Of a stretch of DNA of 64,000 nt, positions 1 to 11,380 are shown piece after piece. This stretch comes from Codonopsis lanceolata. Its lineage: Eukaryota > Streptophyta > Magnoliopsida > Asterales > Campanulaceae. Within the stretch, counting starts at the first letter, position 1; the number at the start of each line of letters is the position of its first letter. Both the position numbers and the translations under genes were made by a program. The stretch covers positions 94,505,255 to 94,569,254 of the forward strand of contig CM028381.1 in assembly GCA_013146195.2 (NCBI GenBank). The letters are read 5' to 3'. Below the pieces are notes generated by a model. The model did no database searches. It was not told the DNA's origin and saw only the letters and a list, made by a program, of their open reading frames with translations.

Positions 1-505
1 TGCAGCAATGTTAATAGCTCTTACAAAGACCAAGCACTTAAAAACTGAAGTGCCTATATTTAATCTGCCTTCAAAGGCTTTTGGGCCTCGCTTGGGTGAG
101 GGGGCTTAACATTACACTATCCCACTATTCATTACAGGACTACTGAATACCATGGGCCTGGCCCATGCATGACAAGTAAACCCTAACCCCTCAGGTATAA
201 ATAAACCCTACTATCTCATAGTAGGGCAGACTCTCTCTCCTCTACAATTCTCACTTCACACATGGGGGCTACGCGCCCTCCTATATTTTTACACTGTACT
301 GATTCTCACACCGGAGGGTTTTGGGGGACATCCCCCACCACTCACGGTGCTCATTTTGCAGATGCCTACATACAGCCAGAAATCCGACCCAAGCGACGAT
401 TTCATTACTAAGACGACGAATTTATCACCTGTTCAGTCAACGAATGATTCACGTACATCAACGACTTTCGACACCCCCGGTATGACTGATATTTTTGCCA
501 CATCA
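1..505 (+). mobile_element. Putative 3' part of a Tat/Athila-type LTR
   Basis: The stretch has the layout of an LTR end. It contains a TATA-like box at 196-203, then a pyrimidine-rich leader with CTCTCTCTCC, and ends in CA at about 505. A primer-site-like sequence starts 3 bases later. The text around 310-345 (a GGAGGGTTTTGGGGGACATC-like stretch followed by CCCCCACCAC) resembles leaders of Tat-group LTRs as I know them. The left end lies outside the window and no partner LTR was found, so the family call is an inference. Confidence 0.35.
196..203 (+). promoter_or_regulatory. TATA-like box in the left LTR
   Basis: TATAAATA stands about 40-50 bases before a CT-rich leader, the usual order for an LTR core promoter. 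There is no independent evidence of transcription. Confidence 0.35.
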
Positions 506-507
506 GT

Positions 508-526
508 TTGGTTCCGTTGTCGGGAA
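508..526 (+). other. Primer-binding-site-like sequence, tRNA-Asp type
   Basis: TTGGTTCCGTTGTCGGGAA matches the classical Athila/Tat primer site TGGCGCCGTTGCCGGGGA (3' end of tRNA-Asp) at roughly 14 of 18 positions. It lies a few bases after a CA dinucleotide, as a PBS should. The mismatches suggest a decayed copy. Confidence 0.45.
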
Positions 527-1340
527 ACGACTCTAGCCACGAACTCCAACAGCCAAGGTGGAGTTCCGTTCATGGGTGCCGGAACAAAGTTGAACAAAAC
601 AAATGACACACTGTCCATGTGAGCTTGGCCAAGAAAATAAAACCGAAATAGAAAAGCGAATACACCGATAGATCCGCCGTGACCAGACGAATAAGCCGGT
701 GCAAGAATCACTTCCATCTGGCCTCCCAAGCTCTGCCACGCATCACCTAAAGTTCTGGAAGCGGTAGTTGCATTAAACGCGCCGGCAGATCTCCGGTAAA
801 GCATATCTCCGCGATTCCGACGTCCTAACAGAAAACTAAAACCACCATAGTATGCGTCTTGAGTAGGCGAGTCCAACGCCTTGAAAATTCAGGCCAACGG
901 AGTAGGAACGCTCCCTCACGCACCGCTTGAAGTGATTGGCTCCCCGGGGCGACATCAAACACATCGGTTACGCGCTGGTCAGCTGGATTTGACCCTTCCC
1001 ACTTTTCTGCGTGATTACAGACGGCTGATGTCATCTCCAGTTGTCTTCCACTTCGCCATTGTTTCATCAAGCTTCACTCAGCCTCCTTGTAGTTCATTCA
1101 ACTGCCGTTAGATTCCGTCAGCTTCCGTTAAACTGTCAGGAAAGGCTAATGGATCGTGATCTGGTCCATCTGAACCGCCTAGTCCTTCTTGACCCAGTTC
1201 ATCCCTTTCTATCCCGGTTCAGACACTATTTAAACCGATTCCCTACTATTTCAGGTGGACTCTTTCCATTTTTACCCTCCATGTTTGCATATTTTGCTTA
1301 TATGACCTCGTATTTTGCGATGTTAACAAGTAATTAGTTA
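527..1340. other. Unassigned sequence after the PBS-like site
   Basis: If the PBS call is right, this is the leader and gag start of the same element, but no gag, protease or zinc-knuckle motif is recognisable in any frame. A 147-residue reading frame on the minus strand (433-876) crosses the presumed LTR boundary and shows no domain, so I treat it as chance. Confidence 0.35.
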
Positions 1341-2927
1341 ACGGAACATGATTTAAAGTTTATAAATTAACACGCATGGTTAATTTATTGCTCCAAATTA
1401 ACATGAGACACTATAACTTACATGAATATGCATGTAATTAATTTTCCTTGCAATTATTAATTACGATAAATTAATAAATGACAATAACTCGGCGCTATGC
1501 GAGATAGCTGTAACATCAAATAAATTGACATGCGATAAATACATGTGACATGAAGACTTCACATGATAATTGTAGTAACCAATTAAAATTATTATTAATT
1601 GGTGATCGATGCATGACATTTAATTGTGACAATTATTATGCGACATAAATAAGAGTAATTATAATACATTTATGCTCGTGACTATATTTACATCAAATTG
1701 TCCACCATGATGATGCATGTTATGCTATACTACACCAGTGCATGCAATTAAATATGTTTTGCATCTGCGACCATATATATGACACCGCTTTTATGTGCCT
1801 CATGATTTTACTAATCACCGGCCGCACATGAAAAAAGAAAGTGCATACCCACTCACTTATCAAATTTGACATATCAATGGAGTTAATTGAACTCTATATT
1901 TTATTATTTATTTGCTCAAGCATGACAAATGATAATGAAGCTACTTTACCGATATGCTTAAATTCGCGCGTGCACTCTCTTTACGAATCATGTTTTGATC
2001 TCATGTGACGCACAATATCAATACTAATGTTATTTTCCCCAATCATGCTAATAACAATATTTATTTATTGTCATTAATTTACATAAATCGCTAGCATATA
2101 CACCATCTTATTGTCATAAGATTAAATGCATGATACATACCCAAATTTTATTTAAAATGGGACTATGTTTGCTTCGCAAATAACGCACTAAACTTTCAGG
2201 TACTCAAACCAAGTCAACTAAGCCTTGGTAACCAGACTTCCTCCGAAGGAAAATTACAACGACCATAATTACTTCCCGACCTCATGGTAAACACTTACAG
2301 TCGGAAAGTAGGGGGCCTACCCGCAAACGAAAGAGCCCAAATATCTTTACAACTATTCAGACGGCCTAAGGCACTAGCGGGCAAGACCCTCAGCCCTGTT
2401 GGGGCCACTATCATCTTATCAACAAAAAGACAAGTTCTTTCATTAAATTGTTAATAAGTTTATTTATACAAATTGCTTTCGGATTCCTTGACAAAATACG
2501 CTCGCCGGGTGAGCCGAATAGGCCTGCCTCGTCAACCTTCCTACACACAGAGTATTAGTGAACTTATCCTCTCCGTGGGTGAGATGCGGCCATGCCCAGT
2601 TCATATACTAGGATGCCCGCTAGGCGGTAGGGGCCACGTCCATAAGATAGCAGCTATAGCTACCTCGGATTCCTATAGTGACCGAGCAACACTGTTAGTT
2701 GTATATCTCTACACCCAGTTGAGATACTAACAACCGCTTCGAGGTACCCACATCGAACAAGGGTAGTGCCGTTGTTGGTTACCGCTTAGAGTAGAGGCCA
2801 CCGGCGGCAATCTTGCAGGCTTCGCCAGGCGATAGGGGCCTGCCGCTCAAAAGCCTTGGCGAGAACCAACCACTTAGTCGGCTGGGTGCCGTGCTTGTGC
2901 TCTCACACTACGCTCGTGCTACAACCC
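1341..2927. other. Non-coding stretch, AT-rich then mixed
   Basis: About 1341-2200 is AT-rich with no frame of interest. From about 2200 the composition becomes mixed. Two similar short blocks, GCTAGGCGGTAGGGGCC (about 2619) and GCCAGGCGATAGGGGCC (about 2825), hint at degenerate repeats leading into the satellite. I see no gene or element end here. Confidence 0.4.
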
Positions 2928-4018
2928 GAGCTTCATGTTACTATTCGTGCCGGAGTGCGCCATGGCCTACGGCCGGCTGCAGATCATTATCCCGTGCGTG
3001 CGTCACGCGGTAGCGCGGCTCAAGCTTGGATCGTTATTCTCGTGCCGCGCCGCGCATGACGCGCCATAGCAGAGCCTCATGTTATTATTATCGTGCGGAG
3101 TGCACGCGCTTTCGCGCGCGTCAGAGCTTAAGATTATTATTCTCGTGCTGCGTGCGCCACGCTTCGTGCTAAGATCCGAGCTTGATTGTTATTCTTGTAC
3201 CGTACACGCCATGCTCGCGCCACAACCCGAGCCTCGTGTTATTATTCTGCGTGCGCGTGCGCAGTATGCTCGGCTCGAGAGCATCATATTATTATTATCG
3301 TGCGGGTGCGCGCTATGCTCGAGCTTGACGAAGCCTCGTATGTCATTATTATCGTGCCCGTACGCATATGCTCGCGCCAGCCGAGCCTCATATTATTGTT
3401 ATCGTGCCCGTTACGCGCCATGCACCGCGCCACGGCCGCAGAGCCTCATGTTATTATTATCGTGCCGTCGCGCCTACTGACCCGAAGCTTCGTTTTGTTA
3501 TTATTGTGCCGTGCATCTTATCTCATTCTGGCCCGAGCCTCGTGTCATTATTATGGTGCCCGTGCACGTATGTTCGCGCCCGCGGCCCCAGAGCCTCATA
3601 TTATTGTTATCGTGCCGTGCATGTCATGCTCGCGCCACGGCCCGAGCCTCGTATTATTATACGTGCGTGCGTTCGGCTCGCTTCCGCGCCTGCCGAGCTC
3701 ATGTTATTATTCATCGTGCCCATGCACTCCACAGCAGAGCCTCGTGTTGTTATCGTGCCCATGCACGCCGCCACGCTCGCGCCACATCGGCGATAGGCGT
3801 ATTAAATTGCTGCAGCCGCACTGCGTAACGCGCCGCGCTTCAAACTTTATATTGTATTATGAAGCGCATTTACGCAGCTACGGTTTCGCCCCGTAGCGGC
3901 TTCGATACTTGAATCGTGTATTCTGTGCCAGCGCGCGCCATGCCGTATATCACGCGGCCCGAGCTCATGTTAATATTACCGTGCTGCGTACGCCGCGCGC
4001 GCGGCCCATATTCTGCGT
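2928..4018. repeat. GC-rich tandem satellite, ~52-bp period, truncated by gap
   Basis: A unit built around GAGCCTCATGTTATTATTAT, then CGTGCC and CACGC, then a CATGCTCGCGCCACGGCCC-like stretch, recurs with a start near 2928, 3022, 3072, 3124, 3178, 3229, 3279, 3331, 3383, 3441, 3484, 3535, 3591, 3644, 3695 and 3737. Spacing is mostly 50-56 bases. Degenerate units continue to the N-run. Each unit pairs an AT-only core (TTATTATTAT) with a CpG-rich shoulder (GCGCG, CGCGCC). Reading frames that stay open across it arise from the repetition and are not credible genes. Confidence 0.85.
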
Positions 4019-4118
4019 NNNNNNNNNNNNNNNNNNNNNNNNNNNNNNNNNNNNNNNNNNNNNNNNNNNNNNNNNNNNNNNNNNNNNNNNNNNNNNNNNN
4101 NNNNNNNNNNNNNNNNNN
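4019..4118. other. Assembly gap (100 N)
   Basis: Exactly 100 N, the conventional length for a gap of unknown size. Satellite lies to its left and LINE sequence to its right, so the satellite length and the LINE 5' end are unknown. Confidence 0.99.
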
Positions 4119-4348
4119 GATCCCAACGTGGTGGACAATCACCCACAAGCAACTAGGCTCTATTACTTCCCCGATAAGTTTGCCGTTCTTGAAGTTATTG
4201 ATGAAGAAGAATTTATCCCATCGATATTGATGCTTTAAATACGGAAAGCGGGGTCCCCTCTAATGCCAAAGTTCCGACTTTTAATTACGATCGTGTCACT
4301 AGATCAAAAGCAAAAAACATGGATTCTACCCCATCGGTTTCTCATGGA

Positions 4349-4920
4349 TAGTAAGGCCGTTTTTGGAATGCTCGGGGTATTGGAAGCGATGCCACTATTG
4401 CTCGTATCAAGCATTTAGTTCGTTCCACAAAGTCTCATTGTTATTTTTGAGGCAAAGAATTAGCATGGATCGCATTGATATCATTGCGGCGTCTCCGCTT
4501 CGGTATTATTTTTCAAATTCTTCTAGTTCTATTTGGATTTTCATTAAATCTTCCTTTACTTGCTCTTTAGTTCATGATCAGTCGATTTCTATGACTTGAC
4601 ATTATACTTGGTCGCGAGTCTTCTTTAGGGGGTTTATGCTAAGTGTAATTCAATGATCGTCCAAACTACGTGGAATGATTTAATTGATCTTAGCTCCAAG
4701 TTTCTGGTTCTCCTTGGTTGTCGGACTTCAATGTTGTTCTTCATCGATGAAAAAATCGTGGTAGAGCTTGGGACCAAACTAATTCCTTGGATTTTCATGC
4801 TTGCATTGCAACTGGTCTTATTGATCTTGGTTGTCGGGCTCCAGTTTACGTGGTGGAAGAGAGAGGGTAATGCTATTATTCATGAAAGGATAGATAGGGT
4901 GCTTTGTAATTCTTGGTGAT
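4349..4920 (+). pseudogene. LINE ORF2 endonuclease (APE-type), broken
   Basis: This is the N-terminal endonuclease that nicks target DNA to prime reverse transcription. At 4349-4450 one frame reads FWNARGIGSDATIARIKHLV, the typical start of plant LINE endonucleases. Near 4710 a GDFNVVL-like motif is visible (SDFNVVLHR, one residue off). At 4840-4917 another frame reads FTWWKREGNAIIHERIDRVL followed by CNSW, the conserved C-terminal block of the domain. The blocks lie in different frames, so at least two frameshifts and several stops separate them. Upstream, 4119-4340 may hold the junction with ORF1 (a frame reads NYDRVTRSKAKNMDS) but no ORF1 domain is recognisable. Confidence 0.7.
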
Positions 4921-5289
4921 TCTTTTATCTCTCTCTCTACGGTTGAGCACCTTAGTACTTGCTCGACCACGACCCTCTTTTACTGGTTCTCTCTGCTTTA
5001 AACTCCAAACAAATGCGCTTTCGGGTTTCTCAACATATGGACTAGTCATCCCACGTTTCTTGATGTTGTAAAATCGGCTTGGTCTTCGGATATCTACTTC
5101 GGCCCATGGTTTGTTTTCTTTGAATCGAAGCGTGTGAAAGCGAGGCTTTACGTATTTGGAACAAAACGTTTTGGGAACATATTTTACTGCGATTAAAGAA
5201 GGCGAAGACAACGCCGAGTATGAGCTCTATTATGAGCTTAATAATTCTAAGCGAAAACCGTTCGTTCAATATGATGAGGGCTCGGGGCA

Positions 5290-6840
5290 AATCTAAAGTT
5301 GGCTCTTTCGGGAAGAGGGTTTTTGGCGCCAAAAATCTAAAATTAAATGGTTCAAAGAGGGTGATGGTAATTCAAAATTATTTCATGCTTACGTTCGTCG
5401 GGCTCAGCGCAAGCTTCATATTCACTCGATCTCCACTTTAGACGGTGTAATTCTTGACAATGAAAATTTGCTATCAAAAGTGGTCTTTGTTCATTATTTT
5501 AGTTCTCTCCTTCAGCAAACTTGACCTCTCCCCTATGCAGAGCACTCTTGATATGATCCCGGTTGATCACGAGAAGATTGGAATTTGTCTCTTATTACTC
5601 CTCGGAAGTCTATGGATGAGCTTTGGTCTATAATTTCTAGCCTTAAGTGGGGATAGTGCGGTGGTCAGGATGGATATCCGGTCATTTTTCATTGCTTCTT
5701 GGGATATTATCAAGTTGGATCTTAAATGCGACCATTCGGGAATTCTTATTTGGTTTTCCTCTTCCTCGATCTTGGTCTAGCACGCTCATTGCTACTATTA
5801 GAAGGTTGATGTTCGATTTCTTTCAAAGATCTTAGGCCCATCGGCCTTTGTAATTTTAGTAATAAAATTATCTCCAAAATCTGGCGACTCGGCTTGCTAA
5901 GATCTACGCCATATATCATCGATCCTAATCAAAACTTTCACTAAAGGCGTGTTATCCAAGACAATGTTTTACTTGCTCAAGAACTGATGTCTTTTATGGG
6001 GAAAAAAAGTGGGTGGTTCTAATATTATTATGAAGCTGGATATGGCCAAGGCCTTTGATAATGTTTCTTGGGGCTTCCTTGATCCAAGTCCTCCGCCATT
6101 TTGGATTTAATGAGGTCTTCATTGATCTTGTTTGGAGATTAATTTCAGGACAATTGGTTCTCGGTCTTTGATAAATGGAGAGAGCTGCGGGATTCTTTCC
6201 TTCCAATTGTGGTCTTAGGCAGGGAGACCTCTCTCTCTCCAAGCCTTTTTATTATTGCTTCGGAGGTGCTTAGTCGAGGGCTTAATCGGTTACATGTTGC
6301 TAATCAGGGTATCGAGATATTCCTCCTTGACGGCTGCCCAATAGTTTCCCATCTCTCTTTTGCGGATGACTTTATCATTTTTAGTAATGGGAGTCATAGA
6401 TCTATTAAGAAGCATATGGACCTTTTGGCGAATTACTCGGATCTCTGGCCAACGCATTAATTGTGATAAGAGCAAAATTTTTGCGCATCCGTCTCTCTCT
6501 AGTTCTCGTCAATCCGGACTTGCGGCTCTCTCGGGATTTAACTTGGGCTCCCTTCCTCTTACATATATCTGGGTTGTCCTATTTACATTGGCCGTCGTAA
6601 CAAGCATCTTTTGATTCCATGGTCGTCAAAATGCAGCAAAGTCGACTCATGGATTGGTTCTTTTCTTTTAACCAAGTGGTAAGACTACCTTAATTAACCA
6701 TGTTCTTCAATCGATTACGGCCTACCTGTTTGCCTCTCTTGAGCCTCCGGTGTGCATTATTAAAAGGCTTGAGCAGTTCTTTGCTCATTTTTAAGGGCCG
6801 TGTAGATGGTCATCCTAAATCTCATTGGATGTCATGGAAA
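5290..6840 (+). pseudogene. LINE reverse transcriptase, broken
   Basis: This is the RT core for target-primed reverse transcription. Visible blocks, in several frames, are KWFKEGDGNSKLFHAYVRRA (about 5345-5405), a degenerate LRPIGLCN block (about 5832, where plant LINEs have RPISLCN), VIQDNVLLAQEL (about 5950), MKLDMAKAFDNVSWGFL (about 6030-6080, RT motif A with the first catalytic Asp), LRQGD followed by LSPSLFIIASE (about 6218-6262), and HLSFADDFIIF (about 6350-6382, motif C with the catalytic Asp pair). The catalytic residues are present, but at least five frame changes separate the blocks. This is an old, dead copy. Confidence 0.85.
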
Positions 6841-7027
6841 AATTGCTGCTTGCCTAAGCGATGCTGAGGCGCTGGTATCACCTCTTTTTCTCTTTGGTTC
6901 AAGCATATTCGTTAAGCTTTGGTGGCGATTCCGATGCTTGTGAAAAACCTTTGGACAGATTTCGTGCTCGTTCACGGCGCACGTGGTTCTTCCAATTCTC
7001 ATTGTTGTTCTCATATCGGCGGCGTCT

Positions 7028-7476
7028 TCAACGGATTAAATCTTTGGTGATCCCGTATCGGTTGGGTTGTGGGTCAAGGTTCGATCTCTATTTGGCAAGA
7101 TCATTGGCTTCCAGACATAAGCCCTGTCCAAACCTCTGATTGCTCTCTCGAACTTGTAAAGGACCTCTTTGACTCTAATGGTCGGTTACTTCTGTTGCCA
7201 AGAACAGTTCTTCCTCCGTCACTCTCCCACTTGATTGCCTACCAATCTGTTTCAATTTCGAATCAGCCGGATCTCCCCTACTGGCGTTGCACTACCTCGG
7301 GCAAGTTTTCTCTCAAATCGGCGAAGACTCTTATTTCTCCTTCTAGTGCCACCCTTATGTCATCGAAATTTATTTGGCACAAATTTCTTCCAACTCGTAT
7401 CAGCCTGTTTTTATGGAGATTATTCATGGGCATTTGCCTATTGATGAAGGGCTCCTTAAAAAAGGATTTCTCTTAG
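7028..7476 (+). pseudogene. LINE RT C-terminal / zinc-binding region (zf-RVT type)
   Basis: An open frame reads GQGSISIWQDHWLPDISPVQ near its start, the hallmark of the region after plant LINE RTs. It continues with YWRCTTSGKFSLKSAKTLI and FIWHKFLPTRISLFLWRLF. In the family this stretch precedes a Cys/His cluster; that cluster follows at about 7484-7530 (CLLC, then ETFSHLF) in the next open frame, after an intervening stop. It is thought to assist template or DNA contact. Confidence 0.65.
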
Positions 7477-7483
7477 CCTCTCG

Positions 7484-8380
7484 GTGTGTTTGCTTTGTGC
7501 TCATAGTTCCATTGAGACTTTCAGCCATCTATTTCTTCTGATGAAAAGGCACCCGGCTTTGTTTGGAAATCATTTATTAAATGGTATAACCATTGGTGGT
7601 CGGTCAATCCAACAAAGATGCATGATCAATTGGCTCAAGGCTAAATCTGTAGTTCTCATACTTCTCCCTTCTATTATTTTGTGGAATCTTTGGAAATTCC
7701 GGAATGGTGTTATATTTGAGGGGTCTCATAAACCTCATTCTGCAGTTGTTCATACAGTTAACTCAGACCTCAATCTCATCCTTTCTGCATGGAATTTCTT
7801 TGGGTTTCGGCAAAGCCAAGGTCTCACTTATTCTTTTGCCTCCCGAAAAAAGGTGACTATTCGTGCTGTTACTTGGTCTAAACCCCCGCCAGGCATTCTC
7901 AAGCTAAATTCTGATGGCGCCTGTCGTGGCAACCCGGGCCCGAGTGGTGGTGGGGGTGTTATTCGCAATTCAGAGGGTGCTGTTGTTTATGCTTATTCCT
8001 CGTTTTACGGCGAGTCCTCTAATACTATGGCTGAAATGAAAGCTCTTTTTCAAGGGCTTCGTTGGCTTCATAGCAAAGGCCATCGTGATGCTATTGTTGA
8101 GATTGACTCCATGATTATCTGTGACATTCTAAACAAAGATTTTAATGTTCCGTGGAACTTGGCTTACTTTGTTCGAGCTATTGGTTTGATGAGGGATGAG
8201 CTCTCTTTCTCAGTTCGTCATTGCTTCAGGGAGGCTAACTTTGTGGCGGATGGTTTGGCCAATCTGGCTGTGGACCTGGGATGTGATCATTGCTTTTCTT
8301 CGGTCTCTGCTTTTCCCAGTAGTATTAGAAGTAATGTTTCTCTTGATGCTAGTAGCACAGCTAGAATTCGTATGTCTTAA
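7484..8380 (+). pseudogene. LINE C-terminal RNase H domain, frame still open (298 codons)
   Basis: This is the longest intact piece of the LINE. After the CLLC...ETFSHLF cluster and a linker (SIILWNLWKFRNGVIFEG, typical of plant RILs) comes a type-I RNase H fold. Its acidic residues are all visible: Asp in LKLNSDGACRGNPGPSGG (near residue 145), Glu in NTMAEMKALFQGL, Asp in AIVEIDSMII, and the final Asp in HCFREANFVADGLANLA. Its role would be removal of the RNA strand during retrotransposition. The frame is open, but it is only the C-terminal part of a broken polyprotein, so independent expression is unlikely. The survival of this domain in an otherwise shattered ORF may be chance. Confidence 0.85.
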
Positions 8381-8526
8381 TTTTTGGTTAGGATCCTTTG
8401 TTGTTATTTCCTTTTTTGAGGTAAGGCTCCTTTGTCCCCCCGTTCAAAGGGTAAGGCTGGTTGTCCCCCTTAAGTTTGTATCTTTCTTTTTATAAATAAT
8501 ATCTCGCAGGTGCCGCCCTGCTTCCC
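8381..8526 (+). other. LINE 3' UTR
   Basis: T-rich sequence with two GTAAGGCT(C/G)-then-TTGTCCCCC blocks (about 8421 and 8451), leading into the poly(A) tail. No coding potential. Confidence 0.6.
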
Positions 8527-8544
8527 AAAAAAAAAAAAAAAAAA
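8527..8544 (+). repeat. Poly(A) tail of the LINE
   Basis: Eighteen consecutive A at the 3' end of the RNase H-bearing element, as expected for L1-type target-primed insertion. It fixes the 3' boundary and the orientation. Confidence 0.9.
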
Positions 8545-9092
8545 TATGGCTTACAAGACCACCTGCTAGAAATCGCTATCCGAAGTCGCCGCGCGTACTA
8601 ACAAGATCACTGCACACACTAGGGAAAACAATCACACGGAATGAGTCATAATGACCCAGTAAGTTTCTAAATGCAACTATGTGGCATATTATGTCATGGC
8701 ATGGCATAATGTGCAATCATATAAAAATCATGGTATCATGCTAGTATACCAACAAGAAGCATGTACTAAATTTTTAAAGCACATACACTCACATAAATCA
8801 TGTAGCATAATATCTTTCATATAAATGCTCATAACTAAACATGTGTAACAGGAAACGTAAATCGAACCGTTACAACCAAATCTGGGTCCAACACCCAACC
8901 AACTTACCATGAGATCCAATCTCAACCAAAATCCGGGCTCAATACCCAATCAATCATACCCTGGGGTTTCGTCCCCAAATAATCACAACTCATCAGTTTC
9001 CCTTAATGAGTACTCGTTACCTTCATCCAGTCTCCGTATGAGAAATGGGAGCTCGAAAGTAGGCTAGATGGCTCTATCCCGAGACCACATCC

Positions 9093-9170
9093 CACTATTG
9101 GCCAAATAGTGAGGAGAAAAAGACCCAATGCAACGATTCATAGCGATTGTTTCCAAAGACCATGAATCGT
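9093..9170 (-). promoter_or_regulatory. Family C hairpin cassette
   Basis: Two perfect small hairpins: CACTATT/AATAGTG with a 5-base loop (9093-9111), and ACGATTCAT/ATGAATCGT with a 20-base loop (9133-9170). They occupy the position that other LTR families fill with different stems, next to the shared CCAGCTGG anchor at 9198-9206. Function unknown. Confidence 0.55.
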
Positions 9171-9289
9171 CCCATTGCCGACACAACAACCAAACCCGCC
9201 AGCTGGACTTAAACCAAAACGATCAAGTAGATAGTTACTTGCATAAACCAATGAGACCAAGTTCATTATTATCGGGCTCATTAAATCAT

Positions 9290-9463
9290 GTAGGACATAA
9301 TGCTCTACAACAACTCGTAAACCATGCACATAATTGCATATAACCACGTAGGACATAATGCTCTACGAAATCTCATAAACCATGCACATAATTGCATAAA
9401 ATCAAGTAGGACATAATGCTCTACCAAGTATCATGAACAATGCATATATTTGCATATAACCAA
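9290..9463. repeat. Three-copy 58-bp tandem repeat inside LTR C
   Basis: GTAGGACATAATGCTCTAC starts at 9290, 9348 and 9406. Each copy is followed by an (A)CCATGCACATAATTGCATA-like tail, with the third copy more diverged. No coding potential. Confidence 0.88.
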
Positions 9464-10567
9464 TGTGTTTAACTAACTTACAAGTTTAGTTCAAAACTAC
9501 ATATTGAGGTACTCATTATTCCTCAAGTCATCAACCAAGTTAAGTATATCATACAAGCTTAATAAAACATAATGTGAGGTCTACCATAATCCTCAACTCA
9601 AATCAAACCAAAGACTACTACGTTAGTCTCAAAATATCTACAATTCAAGACTTATTATTTTAGTCTTTATTTTAAGTACACCGGACTCAATCATAGTCCT
9701 AATCGTCATACATGATCGACATCCCCAATTCCATGCTCAAGAACAACATGACTACTCCATAGTCACTTTCTCACAAATGTTTTCATATACACGCAACCAA
9801 AATCCTTACGGAGAGAATTCTTTCTTATTCTTTACTTAATATACCCGCGACCATACGTAGGTCTCTATTGTCCCATGCTCTAGCAAGCATGCTGAAGATA
9901 TATTTCTAATAAGTCTCCACGACATGGGTGTCTCAATTAGACACTAACCAAAAACCCGGTGCGCACAAACATAACCCAAACAAACCCAAACATTGTAGGG
10001 TTTCAACCCAAGGCTCTTTATCATTTTATTGGCCTTATAACGACTCCGATGAGTCTTACTAACATATTTCATTCTTTATGTGTTTCATAAATCCACACCG
10101 TAATAATTCATTAAAGTTTACAACCAAATCCCAAAAGTCGTTCGGGCTTAATTCCGAAGCATAAAAATCCATAAGGTCATCATAATTATAATTCCGTTTA
10201 AAGTTTGGAGACTATGCATATCACAACATTAATTAAACGAAATCCAATCGTCATAGGATTTCAACCCAAGTTCGTTTAGCACATTATCGAACTTATAATG
10301 ACTTCGTTGAGTCCAATTTACACTTTCCAAAATTTAGGGCATAGAAGCCATGGGTCTCAATTCCCCCTATATTCATAACTATCTTCAATAGCCATCTTCC
10401 CAAGTTCATTGAACTCACATAAACCCAACAAAACAATTATCAATACATCATAGAAAAAATTCATCAATTTGAGCATAACTTCATTTACTTCACCTTACCA
10501 ATCATATTCTCCAAAATATGATTTAATCACACAACATGGTCTAATATACTCTACTAGACATATATAA

Positions 10568-10809
10568 TAGGGGTGGCAATTCGTGTTATCGTGTCGTGTT
10601 CGTGCCTCATTATCGTGTTTTAATATTATTTATCTTATTTGATCATAAATACAATAATAAATATTAATTTGAATATATTAACAATTTCGTGTCTTTCGTG
10701 TCGTGTTTCGTGTTGTGTCGTGTCGTGCTGGGCTTATCGTGTCATTTGTCTCTGTAATCGTGTCTTATTGGTTCGTGCTAACGTGCCGTGCCAGGCATTG
10801 CCACCCCTA
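10568..10809. mobile_element. Small TIR element (MITE-like) rich in CGTGT
   Basis: Terminal inverted repeats TAGGGGTGGC / GCCACCCCTA flank a 242-bp insert and are bordered by TATAA on both sides. The interior is a run of CGTGT/TCGTG words with an AT-rich middle and no ORF. The TIR sequence resembles non-autonomous hAT ends, but hAT elements usually make 8-bp duplications and only 5 bases match here, so the superfamily is uncertain. Confidence 0.6.
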
Positions 10810-11370
10810 TATAACATAATAATCATGCTTACCATCATGTTAATAAGCCAAAACATAATTACGGCAAAAATCCCCTTCCAAGTATCTCTACCAATCAAGC
10901 TCAATACCCATGAACAATTCACATAGCCAAGTTTAATAGACCATTTAACACGTGAATTTCATATAAATCAAAGTCTAACATAGGTTCAACCAAGCTCTAT
11001 CAACAATTGGAAACCTAGGGTTCATGGCATCTCTAACAACCCTAGAAATTGCATCCATTGACCTCACTTAGCAAATATGATTGTTTCCCTAGGGTCAATG
11101 GAGCCATAAGAAGGAGAAAGAGGGGTAGAAACTTACCTTAGTTCTGCCCCTAACAAGCTGCCATTGCCGAAATTCCCATTGGTGGGTTTTGTTCTCCTCA
11201 CTCTCCTCTTCAATTCTATGGAGTGGATTGTGAAATGGAGGCTCCTAGCTATGGATTCCAAGGGTTGGGCTCTCAAGAACCCTAGAACTCTTCTCTCAAG
11301 CTCCTATAGAAGTCTCCCACGTTTTTGTGGAGTGGTGGCTGAATATGGGAGGCTTAAGACAAGTGTTTTG

Positions 11371-11380
11371 GCTTATAAGG
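11371..11380 (-). promoter_or_regulatory. Possible TATA box of LTR C
   Basis: On the minus strand CCTTATAAGC lies downstream of the AACCCTA-rich stretch and upstream of the leader, the same order as in LTR B. It is a weak TATA match. Confidence 0.3.

Larger units (their letters stand above)
4119..8544 (+). mobile_element. L1-type LINE (plant RIL class), 5' end lost at the gap
   Basis: In order, the sequence shows endonuclease fragments, reverse transcriptase with a FADD box, the zinc-binding region that follows plant LINE RTs, an RNase H domain, a short 3' UTR and a poly(A) run. This is the layout of plant L1/RIL non-LTR retrotransposons. Many frameshifts and stops break the main ORF, so the copy is inactive. 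A target duplication cannot be tested because the 5' end is in the gap. Confidence 0.9.

Noticed and set aside
433..876. 147-codon minus-strand frame
   Set aside because: Crosses the presumed LTR end and PBS and has no recognisable domain or family resemblance.
3186..3896. Long plus-strand open frame of 236 codons with Arg/Ala/Tyr repeats
   Set aside because: It lies wholly in the ~52-bp satellite; overlapping frames are open too and the protein is only the translated repeat.
9290..9463. CRISPR-like direct repeats
   Set aside because: Contiguous 58-bp tandem copies without spacers, in a plant genome.
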